DNA from: Candidatus Melainabacteria bacterium
Lineage (GTDB): Bacteria; Cyanobacteriota; Vampirovibrionia; Gastranaerophilales; Gastranaerophilaceae
Reading direction: 5' to 3'
NCBI GenBank assembly: GCA_003258725.1
Contig: QHMG01000010.1
Span: 1 to 64,000 of the forward strand
Length of the DNA: 64,000 bases
Within the stretch, counting starts at the first letter, position 1. Every line of letters starts with the position of its first letter. Position numbers and translations under genes: made by a program. The notes beneath the pieces were generated by a model. The model saw only the letters and a program-made list of their open reading frames with translations. It was not told the DNA's origin and ran no database searches. Positions 1 through 7,712 of this stretch are shown one piece after another.

Positions 1-6
1 CTTTAC

Positions 7-31
7 GACCACCGAAAGGTGGTCTTTTTTT
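7..31 (+). terminator. Rho-independent terminator of an upstream gene outside the window
   Basis: A perfect 7-bp stem (GACCACC/GGTGGTC) with a GAAA tetraloop is followed directly by seven T residues. The gene it ends lies left of the window. Confidence 0.85.
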
Positions 32-229
32 GTGTGTGCGGAAAGACAAAAGATTATATACACACAATATTATGTAACCCCGAATAAACCAAGACTGTTT
101 CAAGGTCTCTTTCATTAAGCAATAAAACTTTTCCGATATTAAAATTATATAAAAATTCTAAGAAATCCTAATTTTTAGTATATATTTATAATATAGAAAC
201 TACATAATCTAATTAGGAGATATAAAATA

Positions 230-1069
230 ATGATACATCCATCAGCAATTGTCCATGAATCAGCAAAAATCGCAGAAGATGCAATCATCGGACCAAATGT
301 CGTTATCGGCGAAAATGTTACTATTGGTAGCGGTACAAGAGTTATTGCAAATGCGTTCATTGAATTTGCAGAAATCGGTAAAAACTGTACAATCAGTCCT
401 TTCGCTACAATCGGTTCTGAACCTCAAGATTTAGGTTACAAAGGCGAACCTACAAAGGTTGTTATTGGTGATGATGTTATAATTAAAGAAAATGCAACAG
501 TACACAGAGGCGCTGCTTGTGGTGATTTTACAACTCGTATTGGTAACAAATGTTTGTTAATGGCTGGAACTCACGTTGCTCATAACTGCGTTTTAGCCGA
601 TCAAGTAATTATGGCAAACTTAGCAACTCTAGGTGGTCATTGTCATGTAGGTTTTGGTGCTTGGCTAGGCGGTATGACTGTATTCCATCAAAATGTTAGA
701 ATTGGTGATATGGCTATTATCAGCGGATTTTCAGCATCTAGACAAGATATTTTACCTTACTCTAAAGGTGAAGGTAGACCTCCTGTTCCATCTGGATTAA
801 ATGTTGTTGCAATGCGTAGACGTGGTGTTTCTAAAGAAGACAGAGTTAACACTAACGAAGCATTTAAACTTTTAGTTTCACCAGAATACAATACAACTCA
901 AGCTATTGAAAAAATTAAAGAAACTATTCCAATGAATGAATACATTGAAAACATGATTAAATTTATTCAAGAATCAAAACGTGGAGTTCTTTTGAAATCT
1001 CATAAAACAGGTCATCACTCTTTAGAAGCTGAAGATGTAGCTGAAGAATCTGTTTTAGCTAATGTTTAG
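230..1069 (+). CDS. lpxA: UDP-N-acetylglucosamine O-acyltransferase (LpxA)
   Basis: First step of lipid A synthesis: moves a hydroxyacyl chain from acyl-ACP to the 3-OH of UDP-GlcNAc in the cytoplasm. The 279 residues are close to the usual LpxA length (about 260-270). The N-terminal two thirds is a left-handed beta-helix of hexapeptide repeats. The segment MAGTHVAHNC aligns with the E. coli region holding the catalytic His (AHIAHDC), and GGMTVFHQNV and LNVVAMRRRGVS match conserved LpxA blocks; the C-terminus is helical. The ATG lies 9 bases after AGGAGA. The gene is monocistronic and faces the fabZ end of the lpx operon, unlike the usual lpxD-fabZ-lpxA order. A downstream hairpin ends it. 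Family assignment is firm; acyl-chain length preference cannot be read from the sequence. Confidence 0.95.
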   Translation: MIHPSAIVHESAKIAEDAIIGPNVVIGENVTIGSGTRVIANAFIEFAEIGKNCTISPFATIGSEPQDLGYKGEPTKVVIGDDVIIKENATVHRGAACGDFTTRIGNKCLLMAGTHVAHNCVLADQVIMANLATLGGHCHVGFGAWLGGMTVFHQNVRIGDMAIISGFSASRQDILPYSKGEGRPPVPSGLNVVAMRRRGVSKEDRVNTNEAFKLLVSPEYNTTQAIEKIKETIPMNEYIENMIKFIQESKRGVLLKSHKTGHHSLEAEDVAEESVLANV

Positions 1070-1107
1070 AACTTAACTTATACAATATAAATACAAAGAA
1101 AAATAGT

Positions 1108-1130
1108 GCGGTCGAGTGAAACTCGACCGC
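1108..1130. terminator. GC-rich hairpin after lpxA
   Basis: A perfect 10-bp stem (GCGGTCGAGT and its complement) around a GAA loop lies 38 bases after the lpxA stop. The following bases are AT-rich without a clean T run. It probably ends lpxA; a second hairpin lies further along. Confidence 0.6.
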
Positions 1131-1166
1131 CTATTATTAATTTTAATAAATTGAAATATGACCTAA

Positions 1167-1231
1167 TGTCATTCTGAACTTGTTTCAGAATCTCACATTA
1201 CAGAGACCCTGAACTAAATTCAGGGTGACAT
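1167..1231. repeat. Pair of inverted REP-like palindromes
   Basis: Two imperfect palindromes lie back to back: one at 1167-1193 built on ATTCTGAAC..TTTCAGAAT, and one at 1205-1231 built on ACCCTGAAC..TTCAGGGT. Each has a TGTCA at its outer edge and AGA at the inner edge, so they are in opposite orientation. Related units recur at 7447-7472 and 7632-7659, so this is a dispersed intergenic repeat family. Function is unknown. Confidence 0.7.
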
Positions 1232-1265
1232 AAGAGTAAATATTAAAATCTAATGTTTTTAACAA

Positions 1266-1294
1266 ATCGGGCGACGTTGAAAACGTCGCCCGAT
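1266..1294. terminator. Bidirectional hairpin between lpxA and fabZ
   Basis: A perfect 13-bp stem (ATCGGGCGACGTT) with loop GAA lies between the converging ends of lpxA and the lpx operon. A/T-rich flanks on both sides suit a terminator for either strand. Confidence 0.7.
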
Positions 1295-1318
1295 TATTTG
1301 TATTTTAAATAAATTTTA

Positions 1319-1768
1319 TTATTTAATGCAAACAGTCATATCTGCTTCTACGACAATCTTGCCGTCTACCATACCGACACCGTGAGATTTACCGATAGGT
1401 CCTTTTAATTTTTGCAATTCAATTCTCATATCTAGTCTATCTCCTGGACGAACGATGCCTTTAAATCTAGCATTTTCAATACCCGCAAACAAGGCTAATT
1501 TACCTTGAAATTTTTCCATTGATAACAATACTGGAGCTGAACATTGAGCCATTGCTTCAATTTGTAGAACACCTGGCATAATCGGGTTGTTTGGAAAGTG
1601 ACCTTGAAAGAATGGTTCGTTCCAAGTTAGATTCTTGTAGCCTTCTGCGTATTCACCAGCTACACATTCTGTAATTCTGTCAACTAACAAGAATGGATAT
1701 CTGTGTGGGATTAAATCTAAAATTTGTTGTGAATCATAAGTTAATATTGTTTTTTGCTCGTCTGTCAT
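1319..1768 (-). CDS. fabZ: 3-hydroxyacyl-[acyl-carrier-protein] dehydratase (FabZ)
   Basis: Dehydrates 3-hydroxyacyl-ACP to trans-2-enoyl-ACP in fatty acid elongation, the same acyl-ACP pool used by LpxA and LpxD. The 149 residues are full length for the hotdog-fold FabZ family. The motifs HRYPFLLVDRI, GHFPNNPIMPG (catalytic His) and VLQIEAMAQ (catalytic Glu) are present. The ATG follows a GGAG site. It is the last gene of the minus-strand operon, 12 bases after lpxC, an arrangement that ties membrane fatty acid supply to lipid A synthesis. Confidence is high because of the intact active-site blocks and the lpx neighbours. Confidence 0.96.
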   Translation of the reverse strand: MTDEQKTILTYDSQQILDLIPHRYPFLLVDRITECVAGEYAEGYKNLTWNEPFFQGHFPNNPIMPGVLQIEAMAQCSAPVLLSMEKFQGKLALFAGIENARFKGIVRPGDRLDMRIELQKLKGPIGKSHGVGMVDGKIVVEADMTVCIK

Positions 1769-1780
1769 TTTTTATGCTCC

Positions 1781-2596
1781 TTATTCGCATTTGATTAATT
1801 TACTTTTTAGTTTTAGTGCGGTTTTTACATGAACTGCATGACCTGCTTCTTTCGCAATAATTTGCGCTTTTAGATATAATGGGTTTACACCTGTTAAGTA
1901 TAAATCACCAATTATGTCCAAAATTTTGTGTTTAATTGGTTCTCTATCGCTTCTTAATTTTGTAGTGTAACCGCCATCATCTGTGAAGCCTACGGTATTT
2001 TCTTGTGTAACCCCTTTGGCATAGCCAAAGAATTGGAATTTTTTAAGGTCATGTAAAAAACCAAAAGTTCTAGCTTCAATAATTTCGTTTTGGTTTTTCA
2101 TAGTGAAACTTGCCCAGCGATTTTTCATATCAGGATGGTCGTAATTTACTCCATAAGAAATTCTTAATTCATCGTCTGGCACGATTACAACGTGAGTTTT
2201 ACCATTTAAATACGAAACAGGTTCTAATAAAGTGTAATAAATTGGTTTAGATTTTTCTACACCAACTTTTTTGAACGCTTTAACCCATTCATAAGAACTT
2301 CCGTCAAGAACTGGCATTTCTGGTTTATCAATGTAAACATCAATGGAATCAATGTTGCAAAAAGCACAAGCTGCCATAAAATGCTCAATAAGCATTACTT
2401 GGCGGTTGCCATTGCCCACACAAACGCAATGGCTTGTAGAGCAAACATTGTCAACATCTGCAACGATTGCATCATCATAACCGTCTAGGTAAAATTTTAT
2501 TTTACCTGATGTAGAAGGTTTGATTAGCACGCTACATTCATGATTTTTCATTAATGTATTGCCTTTTATTGAAAGTTCTTTTTTTATTGTAGCCAT
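1781..2596 (-). CDS. lpxC: UDP-3-O-acyl-N-acetylglucosamine deacetylase (LpxC)
   Basis: Zinc-dependent deacetylase, the committed step of lipid A synthesis. At 271 residues it is a little shorter than the E. coli enzyme (305). Zinc and catalytic motifs are visible: IEHFMAACAF (the first zinc His block), LDGSSYEWV, KHKILDIIGDLYLTG (His and Asp of the HKxxD motif) and AGHAVHVKTAL (the general acid-base His region). It lies between lpxD and fabZ with gaps of 11 and 12 bases, so co-transcription is very likely. The ribosome binding site is weak (AAGAG). In some cyanobacteria LpxC and FabZ are also neighbours. No fusion with FabZ is seen here. Confidence 0.95.
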   Translation of the reverse strand: MATIKKELSIKGNTLMKNHECSVLIKPSTSGKIKFYLDGYDDAIVADVDNVCSTSHCVCVGNGNRQVMLIEHFMAACAFCNIDSIDVYIDKPEMPVLDGSSYEWVKAFKKVGVEKSKPIYYTLLEPVSYLNGKTHVVIVPDDELRISYGVNYDHPDMKNRWASFTMKNQNEIIEARTFGFLHDLKKFQFFGYAKGVTQENTVGFTDDGGYTTKLRSDREPIKHKILDIIGDLYLTGVNPLYLKAQIIAKEAGHAVHVKTALKLKSKLIKCE

Positions 2597-2607
2597 TATT
2601 TTTACTC

Positions 2608-3702
2608 TTAGTTTTCTTCAGTATCTTCTAAAAATGTTTTTAGCATTGGTTCGTATTTTTTGAATTTAGCAATTAATTCGCCAGCATCTTTCATAGTTTT
2701 TAATTGTTTAATAAATTCTTTTCTTGGAACTGCTGGAGTACCAACTACGATTGATTTTTCTGGGAATGATTTGCTTACACCTGCAGCTGCTGCAACAATG
2801 CTGTCGCTTCCAATGCTGATGTGGTCTGCTAAACCTGCTTGACCAGCGATTACAACTCTGTCACCGATTACGCAGCTACCTGCAATACCAACTTGAGAAA
2901 CAATCATACAACCTTTACCAATACGGCAGTTGTGACCAATCATTACTAAATCGTCGATTTTTGTATCATCGCCAATCATTGTGTTTTCGATAGTGCCTCT
3001 GTCGATTGTTGTATTAGCACCAATTTCAACATTGTTGCCGATTACAACTGAACCAAGTGATGGAATTTTAAAGATTTTTTGTTCTTTATTTTCCATTTTG
3101 ATTTCGCCGTCTTTTCTAGCTTGTTCAATATTATCAGGATTTTCAGTTACAAAGCTGAATCCGTCTGCGCCTAAAGATACACCATGATGTAAAATACAGT
3201 GGTCTCCAACAACAACTCTGTCGCCGATGTTTACACCTGCGTGGAAAAAGCAGTTTGCACCGATTTTTGCATTATTACCAATGTATGAGTTTGGTAATAT
3301 TTTTGTATTTTCGCCAACTACTGCACCTTTTGAAATTACTACATTTGCACCAATTGATGCACTTTCTGCAACTTGAGCTTCTGGGTGAATAACTGCTGAT
3401 GGATGGTAGCCGTCGTTTACTCTAGGTTCTTCGTAGAATAATGTTAATAATTTCATCATTGCAAGTCTTGGTCTTTCAACTTCGATAGTTGTTACGCCTT
3501 CAAGATTTACACCTAATGGAACTAAAACAGCTTTTGCTTTTGATTTTGCAACATTGCCGATTTCTTCTTCGCTTAAAGCTAAAGCTAGCATGTGTTCATC
3601 ACATAGCAATGGTGGTGCTATCATTTGAATTTTTGCATCTTCAACTTTTGTTAGCATACCGCCTACGATTTGCGAAATTTCTTCTACTGAAAATTCCTTC
3701 AT
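2608..3702 (-). CDS. lpxD: UDP-3-O-(3-hydroxyacyl)glucosamine N-acyltransferase (LpxD)
   Basis: Third step of lipid A synthesis: N-acylates UDP-3-O-acyl-glucosamine from acyl-ACP. The 364 residues have an N-terminal uridine-binding domain (about 1-100) followed by a long left-handed beta-helix of hexapeptide repeats (I/V-G-x-x-x). MIGHNCRIGKGCMIVSQVGIAG contains the conserved catalytic His block, and LGADGFSFV is an LpxD signature. The C-terminal helix ends with PRKEFIKQLKTMK. A strong AAAGGAGA site precedes the ATG. It follows rfaE2 by 22 bases and precedes lpxC by 11, so it sits inside the dapB-to-fabZ operon. Confidence 0.95.
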   Translation of the reverse strand: MKEFSVEEISQIVGGMLTKVEDAKIQMIAPPLLCDEHMLALALSEEEIGNVAKSKAKAVLVPLGVNLEGVTTIEVERPRLAMMKLLTLFYEEPRVNDGYHPSAVIHPEAQVAESASIGANVVISKGAVVGENTKILPNSYIGNNAKIGANCFFHAGVNIGDRVVVGDHCILHHGVSLGADGFSFVTENPDNIEQARKDGEIKMENKEQKIFKIPSLGSVVIGNNVEIGANTTIDRGTIENTMIGDDTKIDDLVMIGHNCRIGKGCMIVSQVGIAGSCVIGDRVVIAGQAGLADHISIGSDSIVAAAAGVSKSFPEKSIVVGTPAVPRKEFIKQLKTMKDAGELIAKFKKYEPMLKTFLEDTEEN

Positions 3703-3724
3703 TCTTTTTGTCTCCTTTATATAA

Positions 3725-4200
3725 TTATGAATTTTTCATTTTTTCAATTGTCGATGTGGTTGATTTTCCTTGTACAAATTCAATAAATTTTACGTTGATA
3801 TGATTCTTTAAAATTACATCTTTCTCCTCTTTTGGAAGTGTATCAAGGGTGTAATCAGCTCCTTTTGTATGGAAGTCAGGTTTTATTCTATCTAATAGAC
3901 CACAAGGTGACTTCTCATCAAATATTACCACATAATCAACGCAAGATAAAGCACATAATATCTCAGCTCGGTCTAATTCAGTGTTAATAGGGCGATTTTC
4001 CCCTTTAATTTTCTTAACAGAAGCGTCTGAATTTAACATTACGACTGAAACATCTGCTACTTCTTTTGTCTTTTGTAAATATCTTACGTGTCCTACGTGT
4101 AAAATGTCATAGCAACCATTTGTTGTAACAACGGTTTTTCCTTTTTTTTGTAAATCTCTTACAATTGTAATGATATCGTCTTGTGTAACAAGTTTACCCA

Positions 4201-4201
<1 letters not shown>
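3725..4201 (-). CDS. rfaE2: D-glycero-beta-D-manno-heptose 1-phosphate adenylyltransferase-like (RfaE2/HldE C-terminal domain)
   Basis: A nucleotidyltransferase of the cytidylyltransferase fold that activates heptose 1-phosphate for LPS inner core synthesis. The protein of about 158 residues has the HxGH signature in NGCYDILHVGHVRYL, plus LNSDASVKKIKG and a C-terminal KSTTSTI block typical of RfaE domain II. The start chosen is the ATG at 4201, which shares one base with the asd stop (TAATG), implying translational coupling; an upstream extension would run inside asd. The kinase half (RfaE1) is not fused and not in this window. A glycerol-3-phosphate or FAD cytidylyltransferase is less likely given the LPS neighbours and the KSTT block. 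Confidence 0.88.
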
Positions 4202-5217
<1,016 letters not shown>

Positions 5218-5238
5218 TTTTAGTTTTTCCTTTTATTT

Positions 5239-5985
5239 TTATAAAATGTTGTCTAATCCATAAGTAAAGTTTTTGTGCTCATACGCATATTTTATAGCCA
5301 TCATAACTCCTGGCATGTAACAAGTTCTGTTTGTTGAATCGTGTCGAATTGAAAGAATTTGCCCGTCAGAACCAAACAAAACCTCCTGAGATGCCATATA
5401 ACCAGGCATTCTAACAGAGTGAATATGAATGTTATCGTATGAATTTGCACCTCTTGCGCCTTCAATAGTTTCCGTTTCTTCGCAGTTTCCTGTTGTAAAG
5501 GATTTGTTTGCTTCTGCCATAAGTTGAGCGGTCTTAACTGCCGTACCAGATGGAGCATCTTTCTTTTGGTTATGGTGAAGTTCAATAATTTCTGCGTTAT
5601 CAAAATATTTTGCAGCCATTTGCGCAAATTTCATCATTAAAACAGCGCCAGTTGAAAAGTTTGGAGCTATAAAGCAAGCAACTTTATTTTTTTCTGAAAG
5701 TTGTTTTAATTCTTTGATTTGCTCATCTTTCAAGCCTGTTGTGCCGATTACAATATTAATTCCGTTATTCAAGCAATATAAAGCGTTTTCATAAATTGAT
5801 TTTGGTTGAGTAAAATCTACCAAAATGTCAATTTCTTTTGATTTGTGTGCATCTTCAATAGAGTTATATTCTCCATTCACAATATCAATTTTTGCAACTA
5901 ATTCAGTTTCGTTGTCCGCATTAACCGCTTTAACAACTTCTTGACCCATTTTTCCGTTTGCACCGCAAACTGCAACTTTAATCAT
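5239..5985 (-). CDS. dapB: 4-hydroxy-tetrahydrodipicolinate reductase (DapB)
   Basis: NAD(P)H-dependent reductase of the diaminopimelate pathway, which supplies peptidoglycan cross-links and lysine. The 248 residues match the short DapB class. The N-terminal Rossmann motif is VAVCGANGKMGQE, the catalytic block is ELHHNQKKDAPSGTA (His and Lys for catalysis), and GTTGLKDEQI is also conserved. RBS AGAGG lies before the ATG. This is the promoter-proximal gene of the six-gene minus operon dapB-asd-rfaE2-lpxD-lpxC-fabZ; the divergent gene rnhC starts only 70 bases away, so both promoters lie in 5986-6055. Confidence 0.96.
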   Translation of the reverse strand: MIKVAVCGANGKMGQEVVKAVNADNETELVAKIDIVNGEYNSIEDAHKSKEIDILVDFTQPKSIYENALYCLNNGINIVIGTTGLKDEQIKELKQLSEKNKVACFIAPNFSTGAVLMMKFAQMAAKYFDNAEIIELHHNQKKDAPSGTAVKTAQLMAEANKSFTTGNCEETETIEGARGANSYDNIHIHSVRMPGYMASQEVLFGSDGQILSIRHDSTNRTCYMPGVMMAIKYAYEHKNFTYGLDNIL

Positions 5986-6055
5986 AAAATCTACCTCTTT
6001 TCATTAATTTTACTTAAAATATGGCAAATTTTCAAATATATGTTAAGATTTTAAT

Positions 6056-6697
6056 ATGGAAGAAAAATTTATTACACACATTGGAACAGATGAATCAGGA
6101 AAGGGCGATTTCTTTGGACCTCTTGTAATCGCAGGGGTTATGGTTGATGAGAAAACTGCCAAGTTCTTTACAGATTTAAAAATTAGAGATTCTAAAACAA
6201 TTACAGATAAAAGAATTTTAGAAATGGCTGAGCTAATTAAAAAGCATGCCGTTTATTCTGTAATTGCTGTCGGAAATGCTAAATATAATGAGTTATACAA
6301 GAATTTTGCAAACTTAAATAAGTTGTTAGCTTGGGGGCATGCAAAGGCTATTGAAAATATTTTAGAAAAAAATATGTGCGAATATGCGCTTTCAGATAAA
6401 TTTGGTGACGAAAGTTTAATTAAAAATGCACTTCAAAAGCGAGGTCAAACAATTCGTCTAGAACAAATGGTTCGTGCTGAAAGTGACATTGCTGTTGCAG
6501 CTGCGAGTGTTCTTGCTCGTGCAACATTTGTTCAAAAAATGAAGCAAATGGAATTAACTTATGGTTGTGATTTTCCTAAAGGTTGCAACTCAATTGTAAA
6601 AGATGCTGCAGCAAAATTTATTGCAAAACATGGAAAAGAAAAATTAATTGAGGTCTGCAAAGCTCATTTTAAAACATATAAAGAAGTGTTAATTTAA
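6056..6697 (+). CDS. rnhC: Ribonuclease HIII-like (RnhC), short form
   Basis: Endonuclease that cleaves the RNA strand of RNA:DNA hybrids. The motif GTDESGKGDFFGPL is the RNase HIII form of the type 2 RNase H active site (DESGKGD), and RDSKTIT and RAESDIAVAAASVLAR carry further acidic residues. At 213 residues it lacks the N-terminal TBP-like substrate-binding domain found in Bacillus RNase HIII (about 310 residues). The catalytic core looks complete from the first residues. It is divergent from dapB and has its own promoter region. RNase HII is the main alternative, but the GKGDFFGPL block favours HIII. Confidence 0.85.
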   Translation: MEEKFITHIGTDESGKGDFFGPLVIAGVMVDEKTAKFFTDLKIRDSKTITDKRILEMAELIKKHAVYSVIAVGNAKYNELYKNFANLNKLLAWGHAKAIENILEKNMCEYALSDKFGDESLIKNALQKRGQTIRLEQMVRAESDIAVAAASVLARATFVQKMKQMELTYGCDFPKGCNSIVKDAAAKFIAKHGKEKLIEVCKAHFKTYKEVLI

Positions 6698-6798
6698 AAC
6701 TGATAATTATTTTCATATTTCTTAATATCCCTATTGCCAATTGAAATTTTATGTGTTATAGTTGGCATGTTAATATGAAATATGAAAGGAAATTAGAT

Positions 6799-7341
6799 AT
6801 GAAATTTGTATGTTCAGTATGCGGATATGTTTATGAAGGTAATGAAGCTCCAGAAAAATGCCCTCAATGCGGAGCTCCAGCTAGCAAATTTAATAAAGCA
6901 ACAGAAGGCGAAAAAACTTACGTTACAGAGCACGTAGTTGGCGTAGCTAAAGATGTTGATGCAGAAATTTTACAAGGCTTAAGAGATAACTTCAATGGCG
7001 AATGTACTGAAGTTGGCATGTATTTAGCAATGTCTAGAGTAGCAGAAAGAGAAGGATACCCAGAAATTGCTGATGCTTTCAAAAGATATGCATTTGAAGA
7101 AGCAGAACATGCTGCAAAATTTGCAGAATTATTAGGTGAAGTAATTTCTGACTCAACAAAGAAAAACTTGGAAATGAGAGCAGAAGCAGAATGTGGCGCT
7201 TGTGCAGGCAAAATGGAAATTGCAAAAAGAGCTAAAGAACTTAACTTAGACGCAATTCACGATACTGTTCACGAAATGGCAAAAGACGAAGCTCGCCACG
7301 GCAGAGGCTTTGACGGACTATTAAAAAGATATTTCGCATAA
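6799..7341 (+). CDS. Reverse rubrerythrin (rubredoxin domain first)
   Basis: Non-heme iron peroxidase of anaerobes that reduces hydrogen peroxide and helps in oxygen tolerance. The 180-residue protein begins with a rubredoxin-like iron site (CSVCGYVYEG then CPQCGAPASKF) at residues 4-32, followed by a ferritin-like four-helix diiron domain with helices holding ExxEHA and DEARHG motifs. Domain order is the reverse of classical rubrerythrin. I chose the ATG at 6799 because AAAGGA lies 8 bases upstream and the family starts with MKFVC; a longer reading frame begins at 6751. A Cys-containing CGACAGKM segment lies between the helices. Confidence 0.93.
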   Translation: MKFVCSVCGYVYEGNEAPEKCPQCGAPASKFNKATEGEKTYVTEHVVGVAKDVDAEILQGLRDNFNGECTEVGMYLAMSRVAEREGYPEIADAFKRYAFEEAEHAAKFAELLGEVISDSTKKNLEMRAEAECGACAGKMEIAKRAKELNLDAIHDTVHEMAKDEARHGRGFDGLLKRYFA

Positions 7342-7712
7342 CCCCAAATATATTAGCAATTAATTACTAAATACTGTAAAGTCGGTCGGTTGATAAATCA
7401 ACCGACCGATTATATTTTGTTTTAGCCCTCTGTAATACAACTCTACGTCACCCTGAACTCGTTTTAGGGTCTATTAGAAAGGTACCGCAACATCTTAATT
7501 TATTCAGGGTGGCGACGGAGTAACGTCCGACCGCCACCTTACGGGTTCGCTCACTTCGTTCGACTACACCCTACCGAAAAATCGCTAGTGCGGTATGACA
7601 AAATTTTAAATGCGCAATAGGAAAATTTATAAGATGCTGAAACAAGTTCAGCATGACATAAGGTTCAAAATAGCCTTATCAACTTAACCCTTATTGACTT
7701 AAAGTCTGTTCT
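7342..7712. repeat. Intergenic region with hairpin and repeat mosaic
   Basis: No gene is seen. A perfect GC-rich stem (CGGTCGGTTGAT and complement, 7382-7409) forms the terminator of the rubrerythrin gene. REP-like palindromes lie at 7447-7472 (ACCCTGAAC..) and, in the opposite orientation, at 7632-7659 (GATGCTGAAACAAGTTCAGCATGACA with interruptions), the same family as at 1167-1231. Between them is a GC-rich mosaic with short palindromes such as TTCGCTCACTTCGTTCG. Confidence 0.75.
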
